Assembly: GCF_947491795.1 (NCBI RefSeq)
Contig: NZ_CANLKW010000009.1
Span: forward strand, 1 to 64,000
Direction: 5' to 3'
DNA from: an uncultured Roseobacter sp.
GTDB lineage: Bacteria; Pseudomonadota; Alphaproteobacteria; Rhodobacterales; Rhodobacteraceae
DNA: 64,000 nt
The position numbers and the translations under genes were made by a program. Positions 26,825-34,872 of this stretch are shown here, one piece after another. The notes beneath the pieces were generated by a model. That model saw nothing but the letters and a program-made list of their open reading frames with translations. It searched no databases and had not been told where the DNA came from. Position 1 is the stretch's first letter, and every line of letters starts with the position of its first letter.

Positions 26825-29196
26825 AGCTGCCTCCAGAAGTTGGGGATGCTGCGCCAGTCGTTGCCAAGCTGGGCCTCAGCGGATCGGCCTCCTCCCAAAA
26901 TGGTGAGAAGTGGCCCAAGTGCTGTGAGATCCGCATCGACAAAGACGCTGTCACCTGCGGATCGCACCAGCGCGATACGCTGGCCTGCCGTGGGTCTTGT
27001 CAGCAGTTCGGCTTCTTTTTCGTTCACGCGCAGGAAGTCGTAGTCGGAGGACGTCGCCCGTTCGTTGGGGAAGAGTATCTGCGTGGGTACCGTCTCGATG
27101 ATGGTCTTGCCGACCCGAGCCTCTCGCAATTGACTGGGGTATTGGGTCATCATCACAACGACGCAGTTCATCTTGCGGAGGGTGACGAGCCAGTTTTCGA
27201 GTCTAGTCGCGAAATAGGGATCGTCGAGAAGCTTCCAGGCTTCATCGAGAACGATCACAGTGGGTCGGCGATCTTCCACGATCCGTTCGATCCGGCGTAG
27301 GATGTAGGACAAGACGGCCATGCGTTCGGTCGACATGTCGAGGATCTCGGTCATGTCGAATCCGACAATGTCACCGTCCATATGCAGGGCATCGTTGTCC
27401 TGGGGCATATCGAAGACCCAGCCATAGCGGCCGCCCGGTGCCCATTCCCCAACACGCGCCTGCAACTCGCCATCGTCGTCGAGCGATTGGAACAAGGTCT
27501 GGAACGAGACAAACCGTTGCAGCGAGGGGCCGGCATCCGCATTTTGCGACACCGCGCTCTGAATGTGCCGAGACTGCTCTCCGGACAGATCGCCCGCCCG
27601 CGCCAGAAGCGTCGCCAGCCATTCCGACAGCCAGGCCCGTCCGCGTTCATCCGTCTCTGTCTGCAGCGGGTTGAGGCCCGTCGGGATACCGGCAAGGATC
27701 GTATTGTAGTGACCGCCCAGGGCGCGCACCGCCATCTCGAGCCCGCGATCCTTGTCGAAGAAAAACAGCCGAGCGCCGACCCGCTGCGCTTGGGCGGCGA
27801 GAAAAGCAGTCGTGAGGGTCTTGCCGCTGCCCGTGCGGCCCAGAACAAGCGTATGGCCAACAGTCGGTTCGCGCTCGGGCGATCCGGGTTCGTGGAAGTT
27901 GAAACCGTAAGCAGAGGTGCCCGCCGTCGGGAAGACCGTTAGGCGCGCTCCCCACGGTATCTCTCGATCCGAACGTCCTTCGACGCATCCATGCAGCGCC
28001 GAGAAATCCGCAAAGTTGATCGTGGAGATCGGTGTCTTTCTGGCACGGTAGCCGTAGTTGCCGGGAGCCTGCCCAAAATAGGTTGCCTTGAGGGCCATGT
28101 TCTCTCGCACGATCACGGCCATGATTTCCTGCCCCAGACGTTTGATCTCGGCTGCGGCCTGTTCGAGCGTCGGTTGATCGGGCGCGTGGACGGCGATGGA
28201 CAAGTGATGATCGCCGAACGCAATGCGCCCGGCTTCCTGATCATCGGCCGCTTCCATGAGCTGATCCCGCAAGGAGACTGCCGCGTCATCGGCCGCACGC
28301 ATCTGCCGAACGATCCGTTGAATCCGTTCTGCCATGATGTTTGTGGGGATCGGCGTGAAGGAATTGGTCAGCACGATATCAAGCGGAAGGTCGAGACCGT
28401 CAAACAGAGAGACATCCGTAAGCGCGGGATAGCTCTTGATGCTGAAGAGGGCCCCATACCGTGTCTCGCCCGTCGTGCCACATGTGATCCGAGCCGTATC
28501 TCCGTCAAAAGTCGCTCGGCAGGACCCAAGCGCGTAGCCCAGGGGCAGGGGGGCGTTTGGTCGCGCAATCGGGGCGTATTGGCCGGTGAGCAGCGTGGCA
28601 AGAAACCCGAGCCATTCGCCGGTGGTGTTGTCGAGACGAACGGGTTTTGCAGGTGCAAGCGCAGTCTCGAAGAATCCGGCCACTTCATCGAGTTCCCGCG
28701 CACGGCCCGCGCGGTCTTTCATCCAGGTTCGCTTGGCAAAGGCGTTGAGCAGCGGGACCCGTGCCCCGATCTCCGGACGTCGCAAGATGCTCAGATAAAG
28801 TTGCGGTTTCTTGGGCGCAAGTTGCGCGATGTGAGCTTGCCAGCGTCGGTCGATCTCCGCTGCAAAGCCGTCGCCTTGTACAGGACGCATCGCGAGCTTC
28901 TGAGGGACAAATATGCGATGGACATAAAAGCCGTAGAGATTGCCCGTTTGCGCGATGACGGCCGCGACCGCGCGTTTCATGGCATCAAGATCGGCGTCCG
29001 GCGTTGTCGGTGCCGCAAGTCCCTCGAGACGGAGCGTGGCCATCAGATCGCCCTCCCGCAAGACCATGACATCGGGTTTGGCGAAGGCGACGTAGGGCAA
29101 ATGCTCGGCGAGATGGCTTTCGCGTGCCAAGGCTGTGCCGCTGGTTTCAATGACCGCCGGGCTGGGCTTTGCGTATTTTATCCCGTCAAGCGCCAT
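26815..29196 (-). CDS. virB4: Type IV secretion ATPase VirB4
   Basis: 793 residues from the ATG at 29196; the longer frame to 29376 only shadows virB3. Inner-membrane-associated ATPase needed for pilus building and transfer. CagE/TrbE/VirB N-terminal region, Walker A LVLGRTGSGKTLTTAFLA (about residue 440), Walker B TVIVLDEAWKLLDD and the following VVMMTQYPSQLREA are clear. The start overlaps the virB3 end by 11 bases. Confidence 0.93.
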   Translation of the reverse strand: MALDGIKYAKPSPAVIETSGTALARESHLAEHLPYVAFAKPDVMVLREGDLMATLRLEGLAAPTTPDADLDAMKRAVAAVIAQTGNLYGFYVHRIFVPQKLAMRPVQGDGFAAEIDRRWQAHIAQLAPKKPQLYLSILRRPEIGARVPLLNAFAKRTWMKDRAGRARELDEVAGFFETALAPAKPVRLDNTTGEWLGFLATLLTGQYAPIARPNAPLPLGYALGSCRATFDGDTARITCGTTGETRYGALFSIKSYPALTDVSLFDGLDLPLDIVLTNSFTPIPTNIMAERIQRIVRQMRAADDAAVSLRDQLMEAADDQEAGRIAFGDHHLSIAVHAPDQPTLEQAAAEIKRLGQEIMAVIVRENMALKATYFGQAPGNYGYRARKTPISTINFADFSALHGCVEGRSDREIPWGARLTVFPTAGTSAYGFNFHEPGSPEREPTVGHTLVLGRTGSGKTLTTAFLAAQAQRVGARLFFFDKDRGLEMAVRALGGHYNTILAGIPTGLNPLQTETDERGRAWLSEWLATLLARAGDLSGEQSRHIQSAVSQNADAGPSLQRFVSFQTLFQSLDDDGELQARVGEWAPGGRYGWVFDMPQDNDALHMDGDIVGFDMTEILDMSTERMAVLSYILRRIERIVEDRRPTVIVLDEAWKLLDDPYFATRLENWLVTLRKMNCVVVMMTQYPSQLREARVGKTIIETVPTQILFPNERATSSDYDFLRVNEKEAELLTRPTAGQRIALVRSAGDSVFVDADLTALGPLLTILGGGRSAEAQLGNDWRSIPNFWRQLCD

Positions 29197-29464
29197 AGCT
29201 GTCTCCGCCGTGAAGCGCTCGATTGCGCGTGCCGCGCACCGTGCCGTAAGAGACGCGCAGAACTTCGAAGAAATGCGGTTCCTTGTCGGCAACAAACCAG
29301 AGGACAGGATAGGCGAGCGCGCCGACCAGAAAGAAGACCGGTGACTTCGTCCAGATAAAGGGCAGGACCACGCCAAGCGTGAGCACGACGAGATATCCGA
29401 CCGGCAAGCCGAGATATTTCGGTGGGCGGGCCAACCCGAGAAAGAGAGGGGATCGCATGGCCAT
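29186..29464 (-). CDS. virB3: Type IV secretion protein VirB3
   Basis: 92 residues with two adjacent membrane segments (LPVGYLVVLTLGVVLPFIW and SPVFFLVGALAYPVLWFV). The opening SPLFLGLARPPKYLGLPV is the family mark. VirB3 works with VirB4 in pilus assembly. It overlaps virB2 by one base and virB4 by 11. Confidence 0.9.
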   Translation of the reverse strand: MAMRSPLFLGLARPPKYLGLPVGYLVVLTLGVVLPFIWTKSPVFFLVGALAYPVLWFVADKEPHFFEVLRVSYGTVRGTRNRALHGGDSYGA

Positions 29465-29745
29465 CAGGTAAACCCGTCAACGATGGTGCCCGCGGAGAAG
29501 ATCAGGACGATCCCGATCACCACGGAGGCGAACCATCCCCAGTTGAGCCGCCCCATCATGCACATGAAGCCAGTGCCGATGACGGCGAGCGTCGCGACCG
29601 CGATGCCGATTGGGCCGGTGAGCGCCGCTTCGATTGTCTCGAGCATTGTCTGGATGGGCGAGAGGTCCTGGGCAAGGGCAGGGGAGGCCCATAAGGCCAG
29701 AAGGCCAATGATTGGAGGCAGGTATCCTGGAGGCAATCTTCGCAT
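29464..29745 (-). CDS. virB2: Conjugative pilin VirB2
   Basis: 93 residues: a long signal peptide ending near ASPALAQ, then two hydrophobic helices (GIAVATLAVIGTGFMCMMG and WFASVVIGIVLIFSAGTIV) joined by a short polar loop (RLNWG), the standard pilin layout. Polymerises to the pilus shaft. First of the strictly overlapping run virB2-virB3-virB4; virB1 lies 21 bases upstream. Confidence 0.9.
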   Translation of the reverse strand: MRRLPPGYLPPIIGLLALWASPALAQDLSPIQTMLETIEAALTGPIGIAVATLAVIGTGFMCMMGRLNWGWFASVVIGIVLIFSAGTIVDGFT

Positions 29746-29766
29746 CGGTTTCCCTCGTTTCAGGTC

Positions 29767-30432
29767 TTACTTCAGGTCGAGCACGACGACGGGACGCGTG
29801 GCGTCGCGCATCGTCGGTCCGGTCAGGTCTTGCGTGGCTGCGCCGGAAAGGCGCGCTCGAATGCGATGCACCCGGGCGATGTAGTCGCGTGTTTCCGTGA
29901 AGGGTGGCACGCCCCCGTATTCTACGACGCGATGCGGCCCGGCGTTGTAGGCCGCCAGCGCCAGATCGACATCGTTGAAGGATGACAGCTGCGCCAAAAG
30001 GTACCGTGCTGACCCGTCGAGGTTCTGCGCGATATCGGTTCTGTCTACGCCAAGGTCGCGTGCGGTGGCGGCCATGAGTTGGCCAAGACCATAAGCGCCT
30101 TTGTCACTGATGGCGTCAGGGCGATAAGCGCTTTCAGCTTCGATCAAGGCGCGGAATAGAGCCAGCCAGTCATCGGAGCTGATCTCGAGTGCTCGTAGGG
30201 CTCGGTTGCGTTCATGTCTTGAAGCTGTCGCATGAATGGCCGCCAGCACATCCGACGGGGCCGTGGTCGCAAAGTTCTGAGAGTGTGTGGGCGGGGGGTT
30301 CTTGTCTACCTGGCCGTGAACCGTCCAGCCGTCAGTTGTTCTGACGCTTCCGTCCGCTCCGAAGATCATCACCTCCGCCGGGAGCGTCGAAGGGGATAGA
30401 GTAGTCGCTGTCAAAACACAGAGTGCGACCAT
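29767..30432 (-). CDS. virB1: Lytic transglycosylase VirB1
   Basis: About 221 residues from the ATG at 30432, chosen because it gives a short signal peptide (VALCVLTATTLSPSTLPA); upstream residues of the open frame look like a shadow of the 118-aa gene. SLT domain: catalytic glutamate in LIEAESAYRPDAISDKGAYGLGQLMAATA, then AYNAGPHRVVEYGG. Cuts peptidoglycan locally for the transfer channel. It overlaps the preceding gene by about 100 bases with this start; a later ATG at 30369 would reduce the overlap but lose the signal. Confidence 0.82.
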   Translation of the reverse strand: MVALCVLTATTLSPSTLPAEVMIFGADGSVRTTDGWTVHGQVDKNPPPTHSQNFATTAPSDVLAAIHATASRHERNRALRALEISSDDWLALFRALIEAESAYRPDAISDKGAYGLGQLMAATARDLGVDRTDIAQNLDGSARYLLAQLSSFNDVDLALAAYNAGPHRVVEYGGVPPFTETRDYIARVHRIRARLSGAATQDLTGPTMRDATRPVVVLDLK

Positions 30433-30688
30433 CGCCGAACTCGTGGTGATGTTTGAAGAGGCCGGGCCAGATGTTGAAGAGGCGGGGTTCTGGTCCGTAG
30501 GGTCCGAACCGTGTAGAGACGAGGATCGCCTCGGGCTCTCCTTCGCGCAGGTAGACACACTGATAGCGGGGCTTCCCATCGTCCGTGAACTCGACAAGCT
30601 CGTACCGACAGCGGAAGTCGACTCCCGACCCGATGAGGTCCTTCACCCCATCAATAGTAATCAAGATTTGGTCTCTTGCGATCGGCAC
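30332..30688 (-). CDS. Conserved hypothetical protein upstream of virB1
   Basis: 118 residues from a GTG with GGGGGAG about 6 bases ahead. Rich in charged and aromatic residues (LVEFTDDGKPRYQCVYLREGEPEAILVSTRFGPYG, HHHEFGDGRTLCFDSDYSIPFD), no signal peptide or membrane segment. I do not recognise the family. As the first gene of the virB transcript, near the divergent palindrome at 30750, it could be regulatory or accessory. The large overlap with virB1 leaves some doubt about one of the two starts. Confidence 0.5.
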   Translation of the reverse strand: MPIARDQILITIDGVKDLIGSGVDFRCRYELVEFTDDGKPRYQCVYLREGEPEAILVSTRFGPYGPEPRLFNIWPGLFKHHHEFGDGRTLCFDSDYSIPFDAPGGGDDLRSGRKRQNN

Positions 30689-30749
30689 CGGACTCCCCCA
30701 CTGGGAGTCCTTCTACAATCGGCAGCATTCCGCAGAAAGCCATCACTCT

Positions 30750-30766
30750 GCAATATATAATATTGC
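30750..30766. promoter_or_regulatory. Palindromic operator candidate in the virB divergent promoter
   Basis: GCAATAT-ATA-ATATTGC, perfect 7-bp arms around 3 bases, sits in the space between the leftward virB operon and the rightward TrbM-like gene. A related GCAATATA sequence lies at 33341 before the XRE regulator gene. Inference: a shared operator for that regulator. Confidence 0.4.
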
Positions 30767-30816
30767 GCAATACGTATTTTGAGCGAGAATTGGCCTAATC
30801 ACTCCAGGAGGCCGAT

Positions 30817-31395
30817 ATGAGACACACCCGCCTTGCGTCACTGGTTCTGGCAGCCGGGCTGACGGTCGATGCCCAGAAAGCCCGTGCCTACGATATGGAT
30901 TGCGCCATCATGCTGTGTATGGCCGGGGGGTTTCCGTCGAGTGCTGTGTGTTCAGCCGCCTATGCCGAAATGATCCGGCGGATTACGCCCTGGCCGAGCC
31001 GGCCACCCTTTGGGGTCTGCACCTATGCTGCCGTTCCGGTTGCTTTGGGCGGACCGGGTGGAGAGGATGCTCTCGATATTTCGACACCGGACTACGAATG
31101 GCTACGCCGAACGCGCGTGCTTTGGTGGCGCGGTCGATCTTATGAGCCGCGCGATGAACCACGTCAGTGGGACTGGTCCATCAGATCCTGCGATCATGAA
31201 AACAAGAACTGTCATTACATCGTGCGCGTCTACGGCTCACATTCGCCTTGGCCGGCTTCGTTCGCGTCGGAAAACGGTCAGGACATCCCGACACCTGGCT
31301 CGGGTGGGCTTTGGACCTTCTATAGCCGCGCCGTCATGATGGAGTATGGCGATTACGACGGCGCCATGGATTACACCGATTGGGTCAGATACTGA
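30817..31395 (+). CDS. Secreted TrbM/KikA-like conjugation protein
   Basis: 192 residues with a Sec signal peptide (ASLVLAAGLTVDAQKARA). The mature start DCAIMLCMAGGFPSSAVCSAAYAEMIRRITPWPSRPPFGVC has the cysteine spacing and CxxxLCxxGG pattern of TrbM-like proteins; the rest (WDWSIRSCDHENKNCHYIVRVYG) is specific to this group. TrbM is periplasmic and needed by some IncP systems; its exact role is unclear. Very strong ribosome site (AGGAGG). Divergent from the virB operon. Confidence 0.65.
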   Translation: MRHTRLASLVLAAGLTVDAQKARAYDMDCAIMLCMAGGFPSSAVCSAAYAEMIRRITPWPSRPPFGVCTYAAVPVALGGPGGEDALDISTPDYEWLRRTRVLWWRGRSYEPRDEPRQWDWSIRSCDHENKNCHYIVRVYGSHSPWPASFASENGQDIPTPGSGGLWTFYSRAVMMEYGDYDGAMDYTDWVRY

Positions 31396-31410
31396 GGCGT
31401 CGTTCGGCAA

Positions 31411-31989
31411 CTAAAGGTATTCGATATCGGCACGGGCCTGCGCCGCCAGTTTCGACAGGCCATGCCGGGTTAGGTCGAGCAGGAACTCGGACGGCGTCAT
31501 CGGCGGGTTTTCATACCTTTTTCTCACGCGGCGGAGTGCACGGGCGCCGCCAGATGGATACAGGTCGTAGGTATTGGCGAGCATGTCATCCGAGCCGAGC
31601 GTTTCAACGCCATACTCGTCGAGAACTTCGCTTGGGAAGTCTCGATGGTTTTCTGTCATAATAACCTGTGCCGAGCATCGAATCGCCGCCGCGAGAACGT
31701 GTCTGTCGTCCGGGTCCGGCAGGTCCAGACCAGCAATCAAGGGCTGGTATCCGGTCACGAAGCATTCTTCGAAGGTCTCTCTGATGGCGGCTTCCTGCTG
31801 GCGAACGCTCTCTTCGAGATGTGGTTTGAGCGCGATCAGGTTGCGTGTCCATTCGTCGAGGATTTCATCGGTGACCCTGGCCCGAAACAGGCCTTCTTGT
31901 GTGAACGTTAAGAGGACGTCCCGAACCCGGAACGGAAACAGGACGTTGGCATCGAGGACAACCACGAAGGGGTTGGCCACAAAACTCAT
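31411..31989 (-). CDS. PIN-domain toxin (VapC-like)
   Basis: 192 residues. PIN fold: first aspartate in VVVLDANVLFPFRVRD, acidic residue in VTDEILDEWTRNL, and LPDPDDRHVLAAAIRCSAQVIMTENHRDFP, the conserved D-x-D-D block and ENxxDF motif of PIN nucleases. Such toxins cut RNA. It is the second gene of a toxin-antitoxin operon, overlapping the antitoxin stop by ATGA, and would stabilise the plasmid. Ends tail to tail with the TrbM-like gene. Confidence 0.82.
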   Translation of the reverse strand: MSFVANPFVVVLDANVLFPFRVRDVLLTFTQEGLFRARVTDEILDEWTRNLIALKPHLEESVRQQEAAIRETFEECFVTGYQPLIAGLDLPDPDDRHVLAAAIRCSAQVIMTENHRDFPSEVLDEYGVETLGSDDMLANTYDLYPSGGARALRRVRKRYENPPMTPSEFLLDLTRHGLSKLAAQARADIEYL

Positions 31990-32450
31990 GCGTTGTCGAA
32001 CTCCTGACCCAATCGCGCAAGGTCGCGCATCGCCTGCTCCTGGCGCCGCTCTTTCTCTTCCCGGTATTGCATGAGCGCCATCAGAGGCACGCGCCGGTGC
32101 TTGCCCACCTCTTCAAATCGGATTTTCCCCTCCTTGAGCAACTTCGTGAGATGAGGGCGGGATACGTTCAGCATGTCAGCGGCTTGTTGGGTTGTGAGCA
32201 TGGTGCCGACCGGAACCAGCGTGACCATGTTGCCATTGCTCACATGGCCGAGCAGTTCGATGATCAGTTTTCCAACCTCTGGCGCGATGGAGACCGGATC
32301 GCCGTTCTCTCCCGAGACTTTCAAGCCTCCGTCCAGCTCCATAGCCACGGCGATGGCCGTTGCGGCATGCGCGGCACTGTCGATTTCTTCCGGGGTCGGC
32401 GGGCGCTCCATAAGCCCGCTCTGGGCTGGTCTTTCCGCGGTATCGGCCAT
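31986..32450 (-). CDS. Antitoxin with excisionase-type helix-turn-helix
   Basis: 154 residues. The C-terminal half shows LTTQQAADMLNVSRPHLTKLLKEGKIRFEEVGKHRRVPLMALMQYREE, a MerR/excisionase-like winged helix (about residues 87-135). The N-terminal half (AIAVAMELDGGLKVSGENGDPVSIAPEVGKLIIELLGHV) is of a type seen in antitoxins paired with PIN proteins. GAGGAG with good spacing precedes the ATG. Likely binds the direct repeats upstream and represses its own operon. Confidence 0.8.
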   Translation of the reverse strand: MADTAERPAQSGLMERPPTPEEIDSAAHAATAIAVAMELDGGLKVSGENGDPVSIAPEVGKLIIELLGHVSNGNMVTLVPVGTMLTTQQAADMLNVSRPHLTKLLKEGKIRFEEVGKHRRVPLMALMQYREEKERRQEQAMRDLARLGQEFDNA

Positions 32451-32503
32451 GGTTTTTCTCCTCGGTTCATCCCCTTAGATGTACCCAGGGAGTCACGCAT
32501 GCA

Positions 32504-32539
32504 AGAGAAATAAACGGAATAAGTGAAATAAGTGTAACG
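32504..32539. repeat. Short direct repeats upstream of the antitoxin gene
   Basis: Three near copies of a GAAATAA(G/A)TG-like unit (AGAAATAAACG, GGAATAAGTG, GAAATAAGTG) in 36 bases within the divergent space between the antitoxin and the 82-aa gene. This is a plausible antitoxin operator. The motif is seen; binding is inferred. Confidence 0.35.
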
Positions 32540-32609
32540 ATTTTGATAGACGGGTCGCGCCATCGAGTGTAAACAAAACAGGAACAGAATCGCCTTAAGG
32601 AGCAGTCTC

Positions 32610-32858
32610 ATGGGCAAGAACACGAAACGCACCTCGCGGAAAGTCGCATCGCAGGCAGCGGCCACACTGAGCGACCCGAACGCCTCCGCAACCGCCAAGA
32701 GCCTGGCGGCATCCGCGCTGGCGCAGTCCGGGACTGGTAAACAGACGGGGGCGGCGATGGAGGACAAAGCCTCCAAGGTCCTGCAAAGCGACAAGTACAG
32801 CAGTGACACGAAATCGTTGGCAGGAACGGTTCTCTCGCAATCGAACAAGGCGCGCTAG
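32610..32858 (+). CDS. Small repeat protein common on alphaproteobacterial plasmids
   Basis: 82 residues, strongly basic and rich in A, S, K. It consists of two related halves: KVASQAAATLSDPNASATAKSLAASALAQS and DKASKVLQSDKYSSDTKSLAGTVLSQS. Good ribosome site (AAGGAG, 7 bases). I recognise the family from plasmids but know no function; the internal repeat suggests a small helical bundle, perhaps DNA-associated. Confidence 0.72.
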   Translation: MGKNTKRTSRKVASQAAATLSDPNASATAKSLAASALAQSGTGKQTGAAMEDKASKVLQSDKYSSDTKSLAGTVLSQSNKAR

Positions 32859-32859
32859 A

Positions 32860-33057
32860 CTAGGCGGGTCCGGATCTATCGAGATCGATATCTCGTTCGA
32901 TGATATTGACTACGCAAATCTCCTCGGGCCTTACGAGCCAGACCCGCGTGCGGTCGCCGGTGTTCCAGAGATGCTCTTGCCAGACGACAAGTTCTGACCC
33001 GTTCACGATTGCTACGCCTTCGCGCACGGGCACGCCTTTGAGCGGACGATCATCCAC
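32860..33057 (-). CDS. Possible small protein after the XRE gene
   Basis: 65 residues (MDDRPLKGVPVREGVAIVNGSELVVWQEHLWNTG...). It starts 33 bases after the XRE stop on the same strand, so it could be the second gene of that transcript, and its composition is protein-like. No family recognised and no strong ribosome site; it ends right beside the convergent 82-aa gene. Confidence 0.35.
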   Translation of the reverse strand: MDDRPLKGVPVREGVAIVNGSELVVWQEHLWNTGDRTRVWLVRPEEICVVNIIERDIDLDRSGPA

Positions 33058-33090
33058 CCGCCATCCCGGAGCAGGGTGTCGTCCGGCCTC

Positions 33091-33303
33091 CTAGTTGCGG
33101 GGTTTGAGAAGTTCCGAAGGATCGATGTTCAGAGCTTGGGCGATCTTTTCGAGCGTTGTCAGCGAGGCGGAATACTTGGCGTTTTCGATCTTGCCGACAT
33201 AGCCGCGGTTCACACTTGCACGATGCGCCAATTCCTCCTGACTGATGCCCTTGGCGCGCCGGGCATCTTGAAGATTCAGACCTACTCGTTCCTTCAGATT
33301 CAT
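33091..33303 (-). CDS. XRE-family transcriptional regulator
   Basis: 70 residues, one Cro/C1 helix-turn-helix and little else: VGLNLQDARRAKGISQEELAHRASVNRGYVGKIENAKYSASLTTLEKIAQALNIDPSELL. Small regulators of this kind control conjugation or restriction-modification genes. The upstream GCAATATA sequence at 33341 and the similar palindrome at 30750 suggest autoregulation and control of the virB promoter. Confidence 0.85.
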   Translation of the reverse strand: MNLKERVGLNLQDARRAKGISQEELAHRASVNRGYVGKIENAKYSASLTTLEKIAQALNIDPSELLKPRN

Positions 33304-33617
33304 GACCGAAGCTCGGCCATGATGTGGCGTATTTAACCACGCAATATACTATACATTCGACGATGAAGCGGCTGATACTGTGTGATTTTCGGTTTCTAAA
33401 GGTGTCGATCAAGCTCGCCATTTGGTTGAATAAGATAGCATGGTGACTTCATGCAGCGAGGCGGAGTGGTCCTGTTGGGCAAAGTTTTGCCCATCGTCGC
33501 GGCTGAGGCAGGGGTGCGCCGCAGCAGATATTCTGAGTCTGATAAGGTTTATTATGTAAATAATATATGGTCGCGGAGAAAGTCGACTGTTGCCTCCCGA
33601 CATGCCAACCTGCTCAC
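33304..33617. other. Intergenic region between XRE and membrane-protein genes
   Basis: 314 bases without a convincing gene. The left end holds the XRE promoter with GCAATATACTATAC at 33341-33354, the right part the palindrome at 33550-33565 and a markedly AT-rich stretch. Nothing else is recognised. Confidence 0.5.
33550..33565. promoter_or_regulatory. AT-rich palindrome upstream of the membrane-protein gene
   Basis: TATTAT-GTAA-ATAATA, perfect 6-bp arms around 4 bases, about 50 bases before the likely start of the next gene. It could be an operator; the binding protein is unknown. Confidence 0.3.
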
Positions 33618-34259
33618 ATGCAACGGTTCTTCTCAGCCAAGATGCCGGGCGTGAAATTTGTGATGAACGTCTTGGTCTTCAGCCTGATCGGGCTTCTACC
33701 GGTCTTGCTCGTTTATGTCATGCGTGCGCCTGGATTTGCTTCGGCGTTGATGGACGGTGGACCGGCGCTATCACGATTTCTCAGGCAGGTTCTGACGAAT
33801 GGGCTTCCGGTCATCTTTATCGTCAACTACGTCGGCTTCTTTCTGTTTGCGGTGTTGAATACCAAGGACGCCAATGGCCGTGATCCGGCGTCGTTCATTC
33901 TCCTCGATCTTGTTATCCGAGTCGCTCTCTTTCTCGTTCTCCACGCCTTCATCTATGTGCTCTCCGCCAGTTGGTTCGGCTCGTTTGGGGGTAGTCGGGC
34001 GACGGCTCTTTCAGTGGTTGCGCCCACACTGGCGCGGTCAGCACTCTTTGAAAACATATCCGGAGTCTACCTGTACGCCACTTTGGTAAGTGCACTGCCG
34101 CTCTATGTTACGGCAGCCGGAAAGTCGGCAATCCTGAGACCATTCGTTGATCTCTTCCCAAGAAACATGGGCGCGGTTTCGGTTGCTCTCCTCGCTTTTT
34201 TGTCGGCCGCTGTGTGTCTGACGGCTATTGCCGCCGTCATCCTGCGTCTTCAGAGCTAG
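33618..34259 (+). CDS. Integral membrane protein of unknown function
   Basis: About 213 residues from the ATG at 33618; ATGs at 33567, 33642 and 33663 are also possible because none has a clear ribosome site. Five hydrophobic segments are visible (VLVFSLIGLLPVLLVYVM, GLPVIFIVNYVGFFLFAVL, FILLDLVIRVALFLVLHAFIYVL, GVYLYATLVSALPLYVTA, VSVALLAFLSAAVCLTAIAAVIL). No family recognised. It ends overlapping the dsbB stop from the other strand by 4 bases. Confidence 0.6.
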   Translation: MQRFFSAKMPGVKFVMNVLVFSLIGLLPVLLVYVMRAPGFASALMDGGPALSRFLRQVLTNGLPVIFIVNYVGFFLFAVLNTKDANGRDPASFILLDLVIRVALFLVLHAFIYVLSASWFGSFGGSRATALSVVAPTLARSALFENISGVYLYATLVSALPLYVTAAGKSAILRPFVDLFPRNMGAVSVALLAFLSAAVCLTAIAAVILRLQS

Positions 34260-34771
34260 ATTGCCGTCGCGCTCTCACGTGAGCGCGACGCGCGCCATGC
34301 TTTGGCAAAGGCCAGAACCCAGAGCCCTGCAAGAAGGAAACTCCAAAGCGCGTTCCAACTCGCCATAGACAGGCTGAGGAACTCCCAGGCGACTTGGTCG
34401 CACATGACCAAGGCTGATGGCGCGGATGATGCAGAGGGCAGAAGGTCCGCACCGGACAAGTTCGACATATCAAGACCAGAGCCGGTGCACGCCGTCGGAC
34501 CTTCCCACCAACCCCGTTCGACGCCGGTGTGGAACATCCCGATGCCTGCTGTCGTGAACGCTGCGGCAGCGCCTGCCATCAGTAGTAGTAAGATGGGCAA
34601 ACCAACCATGAGGAGCGCGCCAATAGCGATGGCGATCGCGTGAGGGTATCGCTGCCAAATGCACATCGCGCATGGTGCGTAGCCCGCTGCCTGAAACAAG
34701 AAGGCAGCCAGCAAAAGAACGGCCGATCCGCCGGCAGCGATCAAACCAAGTTGTTTCGAAGACAGCGGCAT
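34256..34771 (-). CDS. dsbB: Disulfide bond formation protein DsbB
   Basis: 171 residues, four membrane segments. Reoxidises DsbA-type proteins with quinone. First redox pair CAMC (CAMCIWQRYPH, about residues 33-43), second pair cysteines in TACTGSG and VMCDQVAWEF. It follows the cus operon on the same strand, about 100 bases after cusF, and two DsbA-like partners are encoded at 41455 and 52066, which fits a copper island that also repairs periplasmic disulfides. Confidence 0.85.
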   Translation of the reverse strand: MPLSSKQLGLIAAGGSAVLLLAAFLFQAAGYAPCAMCIWQRYPHAIAIAIGALLMVGLPILLLLMAGAAAAFTTAGIGMFHTGVERGWWEGPTACTGSGLDMSNLSGADLLPSASSAPSALVMCDQVAWEFLSLSMASWNALWSFLLAGLWVLAFAKAWRASRSRESATAI

Positions 34772-34836
34772 TCACTTTCCTTTCGCCTACACGCAGCTCG
34801 TCGGTCGAACTCGGTGTACCTCTCCAAGTACGCGCC

Positions 34837-34862
34837 GCAGTTGCCGATTTCTCGGCAACTGC
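34837..34862 (-). terminator. Strong hairpin between cusF and dsbB
   Basis: An 11-bp perfect stem (GCAGTTGCCGA / TCGGCAACTGC) with a 4-base loop, 10 bases after the cusF stop. There is no run of T after it on the minus strand, so it is not a textbook rho-independent terminator; it may reduce read-through to dsbB or protect the 3' end of the cus message. Confidence 0.45.
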
Positions 34863-34872
34863 GTATTCATGA

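Noticed and set aside
27991..29358. 455-aa plus-strand open frame
   Set aside because: Antisense shadow of virB4, caused by high GC.
32504..32539. Possible CRISPR-like or iteron array
   Set aside because: Only three imperfect 9-10 base units with no spacers of even length and no rep gene nearby; an antitoxin operator is simpler.
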